NCBI GenBank assembly: GCA_963920635.1
Contig: OY987301.1
Span: 45,607,820 to 45,671,819, forward strand
From: Pseudeuparius sepicola
Lineage: Eukaryota; Arthropoda; Insecta; Coleoptera; Anthribidae
Length of the DNA: 64,000 bases
Direction of reading: 5' to 3'
A program made the position numbers and the translations under genes. Shown here one piece after another: positions 34,290-46,694 of the stretch. The notes beneath the pieces are model-generated. The model made no database searches. It worked only from the letters and a program-made list of their open reading frames with translations, and was not told the origin of the DNA. Positions within the stretch are counted from its first letter, which is position 1; the number at the start of each line of letters is the position of its first letter.

Positions 34290-34675
34290 CTTTACATATT
34301 TATGTATTTATGTACTTTACTTAGTACAGGTTTGAGGTTCTAAGGAAAACAAGTGATGATAATCCTGACATGTTTTCCTCGCAGCAGCACTAGCGTCCTC
34401 TTCTAAGTAAAGTGCTATAAACAGTTTTTACAATTTCTCTTATGTAATAGCATCGGGAGATAAATGCTTTTTCTTCACTAGAACACTAGAAGAAGCACCA
34501 TCAATATTTTCTAAAAATTATACCTATTGCAATACAACTGAACACTTTCCGCGAGAAACAAAGACTGACATTCAATTGCAAATTAAAAATGTCATTGTTT
34601 TTACCTGCTATAGGGTTAAACATATCTACAACAGATAACATTTCAGATCTTTTTATACCTAGAATTTGTTACAAA
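34290..34675 (+). repeat. Long dispersed repeat, copy 2 (pair at 29068-29595)
   Basis: This is a shorter and diverged direct copy of the repeat described at 29068. Similarity may begin slightly upstream, at 'ctgggtcgatc' (34255), which also occurs at 28232. Confidence 0.7.
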
Positions 34676-34982
34676 TGTCGACTAATTGGGAATTCGAGGG
34701 TATTATTTGTGACCGCAGTGGGCATACACTTTTATTGTAGTTAACCATTTTTTATCTTGAAAAGCACGTTAGAATACCTTATTCTTGAAAATAAAGAGTT
34801 TTTGTTGTAACGTTTTTCCAAAAAGGCCTCGTTTCCAAGTTACAGAGGTTTTTTCAAACTGTTATACTTATTTTGTTTAATATAAATATTGAAATTGTGA
34901 CAAAAACAGCTTTATGAACTTTATGTGTTTACTTCACTGTCAGGAAAGAATTTCTAAAGAAAATTAGCAAAATACCATTAAT

Positions 34983-35067
34983 ATAACATGATTACACATC
35001 TTATTATAAGATGTGTTAACAAGTAACATATTTACACATATTATTATAAGATGTGTAAACATGTTAC
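34983..35067. repeat. Two adjacent perfect or near-perfect hairpins
   Basis: acacatcttattataagatgtgt (34994-35016 in full) is a perfect 23-bp palindrome. About 15 bp later 35031-35059 forms a second, almost identical one. Outer words 'taacatg' and 'catgtta' extend the symmetry so that the two hairpins lie inside a larger inverted repeat. Confidence 0.85.
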
Positions 35068-35487
35068 TGTTTTCTTTATTTATTAATTAAATGGGTTACC
35101 CGTATCTCCAACTCGACCACTAATTGCATACGGGGCTTAAAAATATTACCCCGTAACAAAAAAATCGTTAGTTGTTACTGCAATAGGCCATTATGTCAAA
35201 AATATTCACTTTCTAGTTTAAGACATTTTCCATCCAAAATAACCACTTCTAACGTTGCTACTGCAAACCCTCGTATGCCATCCAATAAAAAGTGGCAAAC
35301 GCATCTTTTTACCCCAATATCTCTTATGTCAAATGTACAAATAAATTAATGCTAATAAGTTGTTTCCAATATTTATTTGCATTATTTACAACTTGCAATA
35401 AGTCTTATCTCGAAATATGACAAGACTTAAAATTTATTAACTAACTTTTTTTGACATGCAGTAACAGCCACAAAATGTATAGGACAA

Positions 35488-35737
35488 GACACCAAAGAAA
35501 AGCGGGCGGAGTCTGCCGCTGAAATTACTATCACAGACATATATAGCTAGCGAAGCTATATAGGTCTGTGTTACTATCAACGTTTACTCTAGCGGCCCGG
35601 CAAATTAATTGGCAGTGTAATGCTTAGGTGTATGACTATAACAGTACGCCACCGATTAATTTTTTTGACCTCTGCAGTCATAAACGTCGACAGAAATTTC
35701 AGCGGCAGGCTCCCCCCTTTTTTCTTTGGTGTCTCGT
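35488..35737. mobile_element. Foldback element of about 250 bp
   Basis: Left words 'gacaccaaagaaaag' and 'gccgctgaaatt' are inverted at the right as 'aatttcagcggc' and 'cttttttctttggtgtc'. A second palindrome, acatatatagct..agctatata.gt, sits inside at about 35538-35570. Confidence 0.6.
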
Positions 35738-36755
35738 ATTATAGTAACCAACATTTTTTATTGCTACCAAAAAATCAAAGCATAAAAAACCGTTTAAAAA
35801 CATTGTCTTGCAGATAATTGTATCACTATTGCTTGGTAATGCCATCAGAAATTAACAATATTCAATACCTCAAAGCTCAAAATATATACTGCAATTTATA
35901 GAAGAGATAAGGTGCTCCTGGAATGAGACATTGCAGTTCTACAGAAACTTTTGTTATGGAGTGACGACGGTCAAAATTGTTAAAAAGCGATTTTTTTATT
36001 ACAAGTCGTATTTACACCTTTTTCGACGTCTTGCTTTTTGTGTTTTAGTGTATAAAAATTATATGTACTTATTTTGCCCCGAAACACTTCCACATCTCAG
36101 GGGAGCCAATTGAAAAATATTCCTTTCCTGTATATTTTTACCTGGTTTGATATAATAGTATGGGAGGTATTTTTTAGTATACTTCACTTTCAAAATGCCC
36201 ACCATTGGTATTTTTGAAACGGTAAGAGCTACAAGGTTGGTTAGATTAGACAAAAGTTGCGCATTTTGATGTGTTTCAATAATCTGTAAAGAAATTTGAC
36301 ATAGCTCACGAGGTTACTAAAATAACCTGAAAAAACTGAAAACTTCCACTTTTTTATTTTGTCCGTAACTTTTTTAGTATCAAACGGAATTGAATGAAAT
36401 TTGGTGGAATTACGTAATTAGGTACGGGCTTTCGAATGCACTATTCAGAAAAATTCTCTGCCTACTGGATCTTTAGGTGTTCATAACCAAATTTCAATTT
36501 TCTTATGGCGGCCATATTGGATTTTACCACCATTGGATAGATAAAAAAAAATACGAATACAACCATGTATCACAACACCTAATTAAACCCACTTAAATGT
36601 CAAATTTCGAATATTTTAAATATTTTGAAGCCAGGCAGTAGGCCATGATTCCGAAAACAATATCAATAACTGTCACCTAATAAACAGAAACGTCAAATTT
36701 GATGTCAAAAGTTTATTTATTTAACGTTATTTTAATAGGAACAAGAAACTAAATA

Positions 36756-37190
36756 CTAATAAATAGATAGATGGCGCCAGGGGTCAGTATCTAACCGGCA
36801 GGCCTTAGTCCCCCGGCAATAAATAAGTAACTTTTGTACGGGTTGAATTTTAAAGTCGTGGCATCTGTGCTTTTTTAAAATCTTGTTAACTGCCCCTAAC
36901 GACAAACCACATTCCCTAGCAATTTTCCTTTGCGATGTCTCTGGATTTAAATGAATTTGAGCCAAAACATTGATTTCACTTGCAGCTCCTCTAGCTCTTA
37001 CAAAATCATTTCTTCTTTTGTTTTGTAAGGTAGCATCCGCTTCCATACGCCTACACAACCTTCGGAAAATAGTTCTGTTAGGCTGCCTTCGTTCGGGGTA
37101 TAATTCTTGATACTGGCTAGAATTACGGTAGTTTCGAATATAAACCTTGTACATATGCAATCTTTCATTTATTGGATATTGTTGGGGCAT
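36756..37190 (-). pseudogene. IS630/mariner-type transposase, DNA-binding half only
   Basis: The 144-codon frame opens with a helical N-terminal domain (DUF4817-like; residues 1-50, with YPERRQPNRTIFRRL as landmark). A helix-turn-helix follows (about 75-115, LNPETSQRKIARECGLSLGA). These are the parts of insect mariner-type transposases that bind the terminal repeats. The DDE catalytic core that should follow is absent; the frame runs about 25 codons into unrelated residues and stops next to the left TIR. The N-terminal half itself has no stop or frameshift. Such a product, if made, could bind ends without cutting; this is inference. Confidence 0.8.
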
Positions 37191-37238
37191 GAATCAATAA
37201 GCTTTAGTCACTTAAGACGCTTAACACACAATTTTAAG

Positions 37239-37624
37239 TAGTTAAGGCTCAATGTACAGCACGTGCGTTGTGATTCAATATTTTGACCCATAAAATGGCT
37301 TTTTTCGATCTGTAGAGAGCAACACGCATAATTTTAAACTTTTGGTCAATACGTAAGTATTTACTCACATTTTGAGACAAAAATTATTTAAAAAGATTGA
37401 GCACAATGGCCGTTATTAGCATTTACGCAATAAGCCTAATAATTGCCATTGTGATAAATATTTCTAAATAATTTTTGTCTCAAAATGTGAGTAATTATTT
37501 AGATTAAAATTTGTTTTGACCAAAAATTTAAAATTATGCGTCTTGCCCGTTACAAATCGAAAAAAGCCATTTTATGGATCAAAATGTTGAATCACCACGC
37601 ACGTGGTGTACATTCAGTCTTAAC
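37239..37624. mobile_element. 386-bp foldback MITE nested in the mariner-type element
   Basis: The arms 'gcacgtgcgt.gtgattcaa', 'cataaaatggcttttttcga', 'aattttaaa.ttttggtcaa' and 'ctcacattttgagacaaaaa' are repeated inverted on the right, leaving a centre of only about 50 bp. It is inserted just upstream of the transposase start. Confidence 0.8.
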
Positions 37625-38154
37625 AAAGGTTATGGGAACTAACTGACGTTTCAGTTTATTAGGTGACAGTTATTGATATTGTTTTCGGTATCATGGCCTA
37701 CTGCCTGGCTTCAAAATATTTAAAATATTAGAAATTTGACATTTAAGTGGGTTTAATTAGGTGTTGTGATACATGGTTGTATTCGTATTTTTTTGCTCTA
37801 TCCAATGGTGGTAAAATCCAATATGGCCGCCATAAGAAAATCGAAATTTGGTTATGAACACCTAAAGATCCAGTAGGCAGAGAATTTTTCTGAATAGTGC
37901 ATTCGAAAGCCCGTACCAAATTTCACCAAATTTCATTCAATTCCGTTTGATATTAAAGAAGTTACGGACAAATAAAAAAAGTGGAAGTTTTCAGTTTTTT
38001 CAGGTTATTTTAGTAACCACGTGAGCTATGTCAAATTTCTTTACAGATTCTTGAAACACATCAAAATGCGCAACTTTTGTCTAATTTAACCAACCTTGTA
38101 GCTCTTACCGTTTCAAAAATACCAATGGTGGGCATTTTGAAAGGGAACACCCTG

Positions 38155-39083
38155 TATACATGAAAGGGGGGGTGAAAACGGAAACAACAAAGCAACGTAC
38201 CTAATATAAAACTTTCTATAATAAATGTTGATGCGATGTTCAAAAACCTCTCCAGTAAATGGAATAATAACTTCCAGACATTAATAGGCCCCTCCAAAGA
38301 TATAGAGCCCTCCTCCGGGGCCAATGTAATAATGTTCGGATATGGAGCGCAGTCAATAGATTCGGGATATTTAGAGTTATACAGCAATTCTATGTTATTA
38401 CTTGGAAATTGGATTGGGCCCTTGCTGCTGCGGCGACAGGCCCTCGGCCTCAAAATCAGATGACGGTATATTTTAGGCGAATAATGGCTTCTGCTTCTCT
38501 CTCCTCCTTTTTTATTTTCTTTGGAAACTGTATAAAATGGAAGTGCTCCATTCGTTGGGTTTTTACTTTGAATGAGAGCATAACGAAAAAGTGACAAGGA
38601 GAAATCGGGGCAAATACAACAGAAGAATTCCAGGCTTCCAGGGTCACGAAGAAATTGTCCATATAAATGGTCCATTGAACTGAGTTTTTTTTTGTGACAA
38701 CATAAATTTCATAATTATTCTTAAAGACTAATACTTTGTAGGTAGAAAAAATGTAAAGAGTACGAGAACAAAATTGCCAAAATTTTAAATTTTCAATTAT
38801 TTTTATTAAAATAAACATGTTGAGGTCTCTTATGAAAAGTGCCACGAAAATAGAAACGATCGTTCTCGTTTTTCTGAGTTTTGCCTTTTCCTAACCCGTT
38901 TCAAAGCACCTACGGACCTTCTACCCTGTGTTGTACAATTAGTGTTTTTTTTGTGTACGTACACGCAGAGTGTACATATAAAAAAGTCAATTCATTGTCC
39001 ACAGATTTTTAGGCTAGAATATTGTGACTGTCTTATTATACAATAAAGTTGTGCTCGGCTTATAGGAAAACAGAATGTTTCAT
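38155..39083. other. Unassigned; 204-codon minus frame not accepted
   Basis: A long minus frame (38061-38675) overlaps the right TIR of the neighbouring element and lacks any recognised domain. I treat it as fortuitous, although its mid-part (38230-38480) is less AT-rich than the flanks. Confidence 0.35.
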
Positions 39084-39355
39084 GAGTGTCCAACCAAAAG
39101 ATCACATTCGAACTACTGGTACGAATTGCGCTATAGGGTGGTTTCCTAGTACCCCTACAGCGTGCGGAATTTTTGTCATATAATGCTCTGTAACTTGTTA
39201 AGTATTAGAGATACAAAAAAAATAGGAAACGTTCTTCAGAAGTTGATCCCCTACATCTTTTATTAAGGTCATTTTGCTCCAATTTTGTTTTAGGAAACCA
39301 CCCTATAGCGCAATTCGTACCAGGAGTGCGAGTGTGATCTTTTGGTTAGACACTC
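39084..39355. mobile_element. 272-bp foldback MITE
   Basis: The left arm 'gagtgtccaaccaaaagatc...gaattgcgctatagggtggtttcc' (about 65 bp) is repeated inverted at the right end. The centre of about 140 bp is unpaired. It lies immediately beside the second copy of the long repeat. Confidence 0.75.
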
Positions 39356-39378
39356 TTTGGATTTTTTTTTGCAAAACT

Positions 39379-40262
39379 GACATAATTTTTTAAATATTAA
39401 CGAATCAGGTGATGATTTCAGCGATTATTTCCCTCATACTGCTTGCATCCAATAAAGTAGCTCCATCCATAAAAGTCCAACCAATCATTATGCCTCTGCT
39501 ATGCTATGCACTAGTGCAAATTATCGCGGTAATACCACTAGTGCAATTACCACTTCGTTGATTAGCAACCGCGAATCTGTTCGATACAAACACGTACTTC
39601 TTAAAATTGATGTTTTACACTGTTCTAAATTATGCAGCTTAGAAATTTTGTTGCGGTATTATTAAGCATTGGATCAATGAATTTATATAACTTTTACACT
39701 GCTAAATTGTTCTTATTAGACCTCGGTCTCCGTTTAAATTTATGACACACATTCAGAAAATAAACTAACTCTGACAGGGTGTAGGTATAATCGCATTTGC
39801 CTTGGATATCCAAGCGTCATGTTTGTTTACTCGAATGCTACAGTCGAAGCTGACAATAAACTCGTTCAAAATGAGTCGTTTTGGAAATGTATATAAACAT
39901 AGAAAAAATTAATACAGAAATTATTAAATCGTATTCGTGAAATAATCTCGACAAATACCACTCGTGCCGGAAATTTTTCTAAATAATTTTATTCTCAAGC
40001 GCTATTTTGCCCATTAGCAAAACCACTCGTACAAATTTGGCTTTTATTTCGTGATCTTTCTAGGCAAAATAGCGCTTTCGAAAAAATTATCGATACAATT
40101 TCCGGCACTTGTGATATTACATACGATAATACCACTAGTGAACTAGTGGCATTTTCGCTGAAATCCTACTCTCTTAGTTACGTCCTAGTTAGGCTAAACC
40201 AATATCGTGCCAGCTAAAACTGATAACCCGATAACTTCTTCAAATTACCAAATTTAATCTTT
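39379..40262 (-). repeat. Long repeat, copy 2, with core in opposite orientation
   Basis: Outer flanks read in the same direction as at 16800 and 18396, but the core between the inverted words gatttcagcg (39408) and cgctgaaatc (40149) reads backwards compared with 17000-18400. It holds one core unit where copy 1 has two. 'gcaaaatagcgctttcgaaa' and 'atcgat' words near 40065 match 17690 inverted. Confidence 0.75.
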
Positions 40263-40304
40263 GCAGTTGTTAAATTCTCTTTTTAAATACAACTCGTGGT
40301 ATGC

Positions 40305-40447
40305 CTAATAATAGATAATACCTTTCGTTAATTTATCACTCATTATAATCCCAATGCTAAGAAAATACCACTCCTGCTGCGCAGTCGTGGTATTTTCAGC
40401 TTTGCGATTATAATTCGTAAAATTAACGAAAGGTATTACCGATCGAT
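40305..40447. repeat. Intact palindromic hairpin repeat (empty hAT site)
   Basis: This is the uninterrupted version of the hairpin at 18806. 'aataatacctttcgttaatt' pairs with 'aattaacgaaaggtattac', and 'accac..ctgctgcgcag.cgtggtatttt' lies between. The 8-mer acgaaagg at 40426-40433 is present once, as expected of an unoccupied hAT target. Confidence 0.75.
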
Positions 40448-43400
40448 AATAGAGACAGCACTTGTTATGTTACCCGTGATAATTCTGTCACTTTTCATTT
40501 ACAGTGCTAGTTGAATCTAAAAAAAAACGAATTCTATTAATAGCTTCTGTATTTTGTTTGTGATAATTTGTGATCTTTACTGAAATGTTTGTCGAAAGTT
40601 TCGGAGAAGAAACCAACTTTTTTCTTCTTAATAACAAGTTTTAATATTCCATATTTTTTTTACTTTCGTAAGCTCTTTATTTAGGACTTGATTTACTTAT
40701 TATTTCAACTTATTTATTAATTTTAGGCTTGCTCCCGTTAAATCTCAATTTTTTCTCGAAACACAACCTCCTAATTTACCTAACCTAAAATGAGAGTACA
40801 AAATATATTAGGGGCTTTGGAAACTTTGTCCTCCAACTTCTTATAGGTACGCCTATGAGTTTAAAAGCCGCCAATTTATCAAATTGGGTTAGATTACAAG
40901 AATTTGTTTGGCAAAAACTCAAATTTAAGATCGATATTTCAAAAAAAGAAAAATGTGTTAGATAGGTGCCAAGCCTGAAATAAACAAAAAAAGTACAATA
41001 AATAGAAAATAAGTTCAAATATCTTGTAAACTAAATCTTATGTAAACTTTTCCAAGATTAAAAAAGTTGCTGAAAATAAACGCTGGATTTAAAAACAAAT
41101 GATGAAATGGTTGATTTAAACCGTAGGCGTCCGCAGAAAAATGTTTTGGTGTCAAAGTGTACAACACTCTCTTTTTGTTACATTATTTGTTCTTTGATAT
41201 TTTTTACTATAATTATACAAAAAAATGTGTTTATAACAAACAAATCTGTTTGTTTTTTAAAGTAACTAGCTATATTTTAAAGTATAAATGGCTTAATTGA
41301 GGTGCATTTATTGGTAATTGAGGTCAACATACAATGTCTTTTAAGCCTGATATTTTTCATTATGTACAAAGCCACGTGTACAATAGGTTACGCTTTACGC
41401 TACGTTGACGCTAATAGGTATGTTAATTTCAGTGTCAAAATTTTGGCGAGTCGAACGACTTTCACCGACAGCCTTACAAAAGGCCCGCTGAAACGATATG
41501 AAGGCAGTTTTAAGAGATAACTCGAAATTATAATTATGTTCATTCCACCGTGAAAACTTTAAAATAAATGAGATGTCCAACTTTCAGCGCCAGCCGGCGG
41601 TATCATTTCCCAACTTCCCTCCCCCCGAAATGATAAGTATGAATGAAAACGATTAATTACCGAGCGCGTCCAAAAATAACGATTAGAAATGACACCAAGA
41701 ATCATGAGGAATATCTATAAACTAATACAAATTAGAACCGTTGAGAAGTTACCAAGATTAAAGGAAAAACACAAAATATTCTTTTCTGAGAAAAACGTGA
41801 GTCCTAGAACTTTGATAGTGGCACCAATGGTCGCGCGAGATCGAATTACATATACCTACAGGAAAACCTTCCTCGGGAATTTTAAGTTCATTCCATTTCG
41901 TAGTAGTTATAAATGGGGTTACCACGATTTCGACCTTCCAGACGTATTCTATACGGTGGGTTTTCCCTCCTCCCTCCGACCGACGCCACCTAAAAGACAA
42001 GGCCAACCAACTCGCCTAACCGTAAGCGGGTGAGTCATCGTAATCCGGCCGGCGTTTACGTGACGTTTACTGCGTCCCTTTGAATTTTCGGCGATATTTT
42101 CTTGTGTTTGTGTGAGGCCTTGTAATAACTTTTGTGCTTTCCTAATTTTCGAATAGATATATCAACATGTCTATACATATGGCCGTTTTTACATATATTT
42201 ATACTTTGTGAATTTCTTCATAAATAAATTGTACAATAATTTGCGCAAGTTAATTTGTAGGTTTAAAAACAGAAAACTCTCGTAAATTATTCTGTAAGTA
42301 GGAAAATATTGTGACAAGTTTGGAAAATCTAGTGTTTTTCTGTATTCCAGCAGTAATACCAATTTTATTGGTGACTTAAAAATTTGAAGGAATAAAAATG
42401 AGATTATATTATATTATGTTATTGTTGATTCTGATTTGGAATTAAATTTTTTATTTTATTTTTGCATCTATAGAAGGACCATGAACTTGCTAAATGTGCC
42501 TAATTTGCCGTCAGTAATTTTAACATAAATTTTTTAAAATTTTTACAAGACATTACATGTAGATTCAGTTATTGCAAAATACTCAATAATACGTGTTCCA
42601 CAAAGAGTGTTTTTGTCTAATTTGGTGGGTCAATTTCTAAAATACGACCACCGTGCCAATTTAAATAGACTTGATGCAAAAATAAAATTTTAAACAGAAA
42701 TTTACAGGGCTGTCAAAATTTTACAGAAATATTGTGGGGTATAATCAAGATATTATGACGAAAACGAAAAACCGCAGGTACTCATAAAAAATATGGCATT
42801 TTAACATGGAATCGAGTTGATCATATACAGAGTGTCATAAAAATTTATTAAATATTTCTTCTTTAATGAAGATAATTCATTTGGTTTCACTATGGTGTTT
42901 CACTAGAATACCCCATCATCAACAATAAAGCATTTTTCACAAAAGATATTCACTGTCTTATTATGTTTTACTCTTTATTTTTTTTTCAAGCTAATAGTAA
43001 ATGTACAGAAAAAGCATTCTGAAAGCATATATAAAACATTACAGTATCATCTTTTAGAAGAATAATGCCTGATTTGTGCATAATATCAACAGTCACTTAT
43101 TAAGCGCTTTCTGGGCTGGCACTGGGGTACTTGCCAAGTGAATATTACATAATGTGCTTTATAAGCATTTGACTACTTCTCTGGCACTTGTGGTGTTATT
43201 TATGCTATCTGGAGAAAGTAGGTATGTGAAACAGTGAAACGTGTTTTTAGGCGTGCGAACAACATTTTCCCACTGAGGGTGAGGATGTTGATGAAAGAAG
43301 TACCTTATAGGATTATGTACTTTGTGTAATTGACCAGGCAAACTTAATCGGCTAAGTTGCGAAGGACCCTCGCTTGGTCAAAGTTATGTTTTTATTTGAT

Positions 43401-43800
43401 AGTTCTTATTTGTACCATGCACGGTACACTACCAGCAGACTGCAATAGTTATTTGTCTTGGCCCAGAATAAGTATAAAAAAACTCAAAATGGAGTACTGT
43501 TTTTTTGTTTTGGAATAATTATATAAATAAAGGCACAATACCTACTTTAGAGATACTATTTAATTTCCATCCCTAGATTTTTTAAAGATATATTTTCGAC
43601 AGTACTACAACTTCTTTTTATTCCCCAATTTTTGAAGTTGACATTTAAAACATTAACTTTATTTTAAAATATTATTAGTATAATTTTAATAATAATTAAT
43701 AGCAACGGTGTTAGTTAGACAAAGCATGTCCTCTGCTTGGAGTGTTCCTCAAAATCACATTTGCTTTTCAAAATATCAATAATTCATTTCAATGTCGTTA
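40448..43800. other. 3.3 kb with no supported feature
   Basis: Mostly AT-rich DNA. Frames at 41689-42033 (+) and 41758-42006 (-) overlap in a GC-richer stretch (41580-42080) and show no domain. 'gtgagt' at about 42031 could be a donor, but no coherent exon is evident. A transposon-end-like 'atacagagtgtcataaaa' at 42828 has no partner. Confidence 0.45.
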
Positions 43801-43814
43801 AAATGAACTATAGT

Positions 43815-44275
43815 ATGTTTTCAATTTCGCACCCTGTATCTTCCAAATGGATCGATAGCATTTGAAAAATAAAACTTGGACGTATGAAGAATTGAAAGCC
43901 TTTTCCGACGATGTACCTATCACTCGATCCCCACCCCATCTCATTTGAACTTTTTGAGGGGGTCAAACCCGGTCATGGGATAGATATTAGGGTTATTAAA
44001 CCGTAATTACTACTCCATTTAATGAGTTTTGGACGAACTTTTGTCGTACCTAGTTAAAATTAAAAGTACTAAAAATGAAAGGTAGTACGTTTTTAAATTC
44101 GCACCCTGTATTTTCCAAACGGCCGATAGAATATGAAAAATAAAATTTATATTCATAGAGAATTGAAAGCTATTTCCGATCATGTGTCACTCTACCCCTA
44201 TTGCATATTTGAAATTTTTGAAGGGGTGTCAACTCCGCTCAGGAGGTTGATGTTAGGGGTGTTAAATTTGTACTA
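43815..44275 (+). repeat. Tandem direct repeat, period about 272 bp
   Basis: Two diverged units begin at 'aa.ttcgcaccctgtat.ttcc' (43825 and 44097). They continue with 'gaaaaataaaa.tt', 'gaattgaaagc..tttccga', 'tttgaa.tttttga.ggggt' and 'gatattagggttattaaa'-like words. It is non-coding. Confidence 0.7.
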
Positions 44276-46232
44276 AAATATGTCCCCCTCTCAAACAAAA
44301 TCGACTGGTTTTTGCGTTTTTGAGAAAGATTATTCTGCTAGGAATTATTCGCTCTGTTTCGTTTTCGTTGGCCCACTCAACTAACATTTTTTGTTTTATA
44401 AGTGTCGCGGAGAAGCAACCGTTTACTAATATTATAAAACTTGAAGCCACTTAAGAAGTTGCGAGAACTTTCCCTTATATGTCCTAAATCGACCAATTAT
44501 TTATAACTGCGTCCTTAGTTCTTCTGGTTACTTAAGTTTCCTCTCAAGCGCTTTTGGACAATCTTATTAAATTTCTCTTTTATTCGTACTGCGCATGTCT
44601 TACAACATATTACTTGTCTCTCTTTATTCCATTGTGATATTAAAGAATTTCATCTTTATCGTTTGGAACGAATTAGACAGTTCGTTTTTTCAAAGTTCAC
44701 ATATCATTTTCTTTAAATCATCATCCATGTTTGCTATTTTACTAAAAGAAGACCTGCTCTCAGGAGAGGAGTAAATCCATGTGCAACTTTTTCTGCATCG
44801 GGTGAAATTGGATTCTACCTCCAGAAAATTCACTGGCTCTGCAAATATGATGTGTTAGGTAACAAATTTTTGATGGAATTAGTAATTTTCAGTTTTTATT
44901 TATTTTCATTAAACACCTATAAATATGATACATAATGATTAATTCATAAGTTTATGTCGAGAAAAGTATCGAACTATATCATAAAATAACCTTGTAGTTA
45001 ATTTCTTGATGAATTTAAACCTAACCTCTAACGGTAGAAAGATTAAAATGGCAGCCATGAACCTTTGGTAATAGATTTCACCAAAGGTTTTATAATGTAC
45101 TCCAAAACTGTTCTAAAAATGTGGTTGCTGAAAGTTACATAGTAATAACATTAGTTAACTCTAATCACCAATTTTAGTGACATCTGGAAACCTAGAGTTC
45201 GAGAGATAGGTACTTTAATAAAACTAAAAGTAAATTTTGCTTTTTGCTACGCGACTCGTGATAATTTTCAAAAAATTCGTGTACTCGAAAAATAGTCGGC
45301 AATAATTCAAGCACTAGGGCGATTACTAGTGACAATTCGTTTTCGTCGCGATCAAAATGGAAGACACTTTAAACAACCGTTGAAATAACATTAGATAGAA
45401 TATATTTTTAGTCATCTACTATTATTGTAATTTAGTTAGTTTATTTAATTGTTGTTAGTTGTGCGTGTAAACGGGTCGATTTAATTTGATCTGGAGATTA
45501 ACGTGTTTAACTGTATCATTTAATTGTATTAAACTGCCACGATTTTGTTTTACGCCAATAAAATATAACTAAATTGTAGGATATCAATACCGACGGAAAT
45601 TCCTTTGACGTATCACAAGACCTATGACCATTGCAAAAAATCCAATGTGCTAATATACTCTGAAATTATGTAAAAATACACCATTTCTTGTATGGGGAAC
45701 TCGTTCTTAATGTATAGAGATATATTATTATTTTAATCTACAAATTTAGAACATCTTTGATATCTACAAAAATATTTCAAACTGAAAAATCCTCTGTTAT
45801 AGAAAAATGTCTGATGAATAGCTTATGAAACCGGTTATATGTAAATTTTTATTTTGTACGGGAAAATAAAGACCGGATATAATATAGTCTTGAAACGAAA
45901 ATTGTTTACGTATATCGTATATCCCATAAAATTAATGCAACCCCTCATCTTTAAAAAAGTTGGATGAGAACCTGAGTGCAAAGATTCCTGGTTTGGAGAA
46001 TGTATGAAATATTACTTGAGGTTTCTGAATGTGCCTCGTAAACTCCTACCGCTATTCTGAATAAAAACGATTAATTATACAATCTATTTTTGATGCGTTT
46101 CAGACAGGGCCGAGTTAATAGGGTTTTCTCCAAATCAAATGGTTCCAGCGCGACTTTCATGAAATCCGTTGAACTGATACGACGTTAATTATAAATAAAC
46201 AAACAGAACTAACTTAAATTAATTGCGCGAAG
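44276..46232. other. 2 kb AT-rich, nothing assigned
   Basis: No gene, palindrome or repeat partner was found. An 18-base G run at 46233-46250 closes the stretch. Confidence 0.45.
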
Positions 46233-46453
46233 GGGGGGGGGGGGGGGGGGTGTGCCGACTGGGAATCGTGGCTGTCTGGGCCTGTTTCGCTCATCAAGCC
46301 GTTATCATAATGAAATTATTTTAAATTACGGATAAACAGATTGGCCACCAAGCCGCTATGGGATTAAAGAAGTAAAATGCAGTTAGGATGCATACTGGGT
46401 AGCAGGCGATCATGCACTACAAGATCTGTGAGGTATGGCTTTAACAAAATATA

Positions 46454-46680
46454 CAGTCTGTCCACGGATAACTGAAACGACTCATGCAAAAGACAATATA
46501 AATTCGAGTTGAAATTTGAGCTTCTGGAAAAAGGGGACTTTACTGGTGTAAAAATTAGTGTTTTCAAATTGTTTAAGGCACACGCCATTTTTCGAAACTA
46601 AAATTATTGTATAAAGCAAAGCTGAACCCCAGAAGTTCAAATTCATCTTGAAATCTCTTGTCTCACAAGAGGACACACCG
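46454..46680. mobile_element. 227-bp TA-flanked MITE
   Basis: The end CAGTCTGTCCACGG follows TA, and CACACCG precedes TA at the right. Inside, 'gttgaaatttgagcttctgg' pairs with the inverse 'ccagaagttcaaattcatct'. A related element starts at 47837. Confidence 0.65.
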
Positions 46681-46694
46681 TATAATATAATAGA

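Larger units (their letters stand above)
36187..38154 (-). mobile_element. Mariner-type element with 510-bp TIRs and deleted catalytic domain
   Basis: The right end is CACCCTG followed by TA. Arms of about 510 bp (36187-36700 and 37640-38154) are inverse copies, sharing 'ctttcaaaatgcccaccatt', 'agctacaaggttggtta', 'ttcaattttcttatggcggc' and 'ccaggcagtaggccatgatt'. The outermost bases of the left end are lost. Between the arms are a transposase N-terminal frame (36756-37190, -) and a nested palindrome (37239-37624). The element could move only with transposase supplied from elsewhere. Confidence 0.85.

Noticed and set aside
38061..38675. 204-codon minus-strand frame
   Set aside because: It runs into the terminal inverted repeat of a transposon and shows no domain or consistent coding composition.
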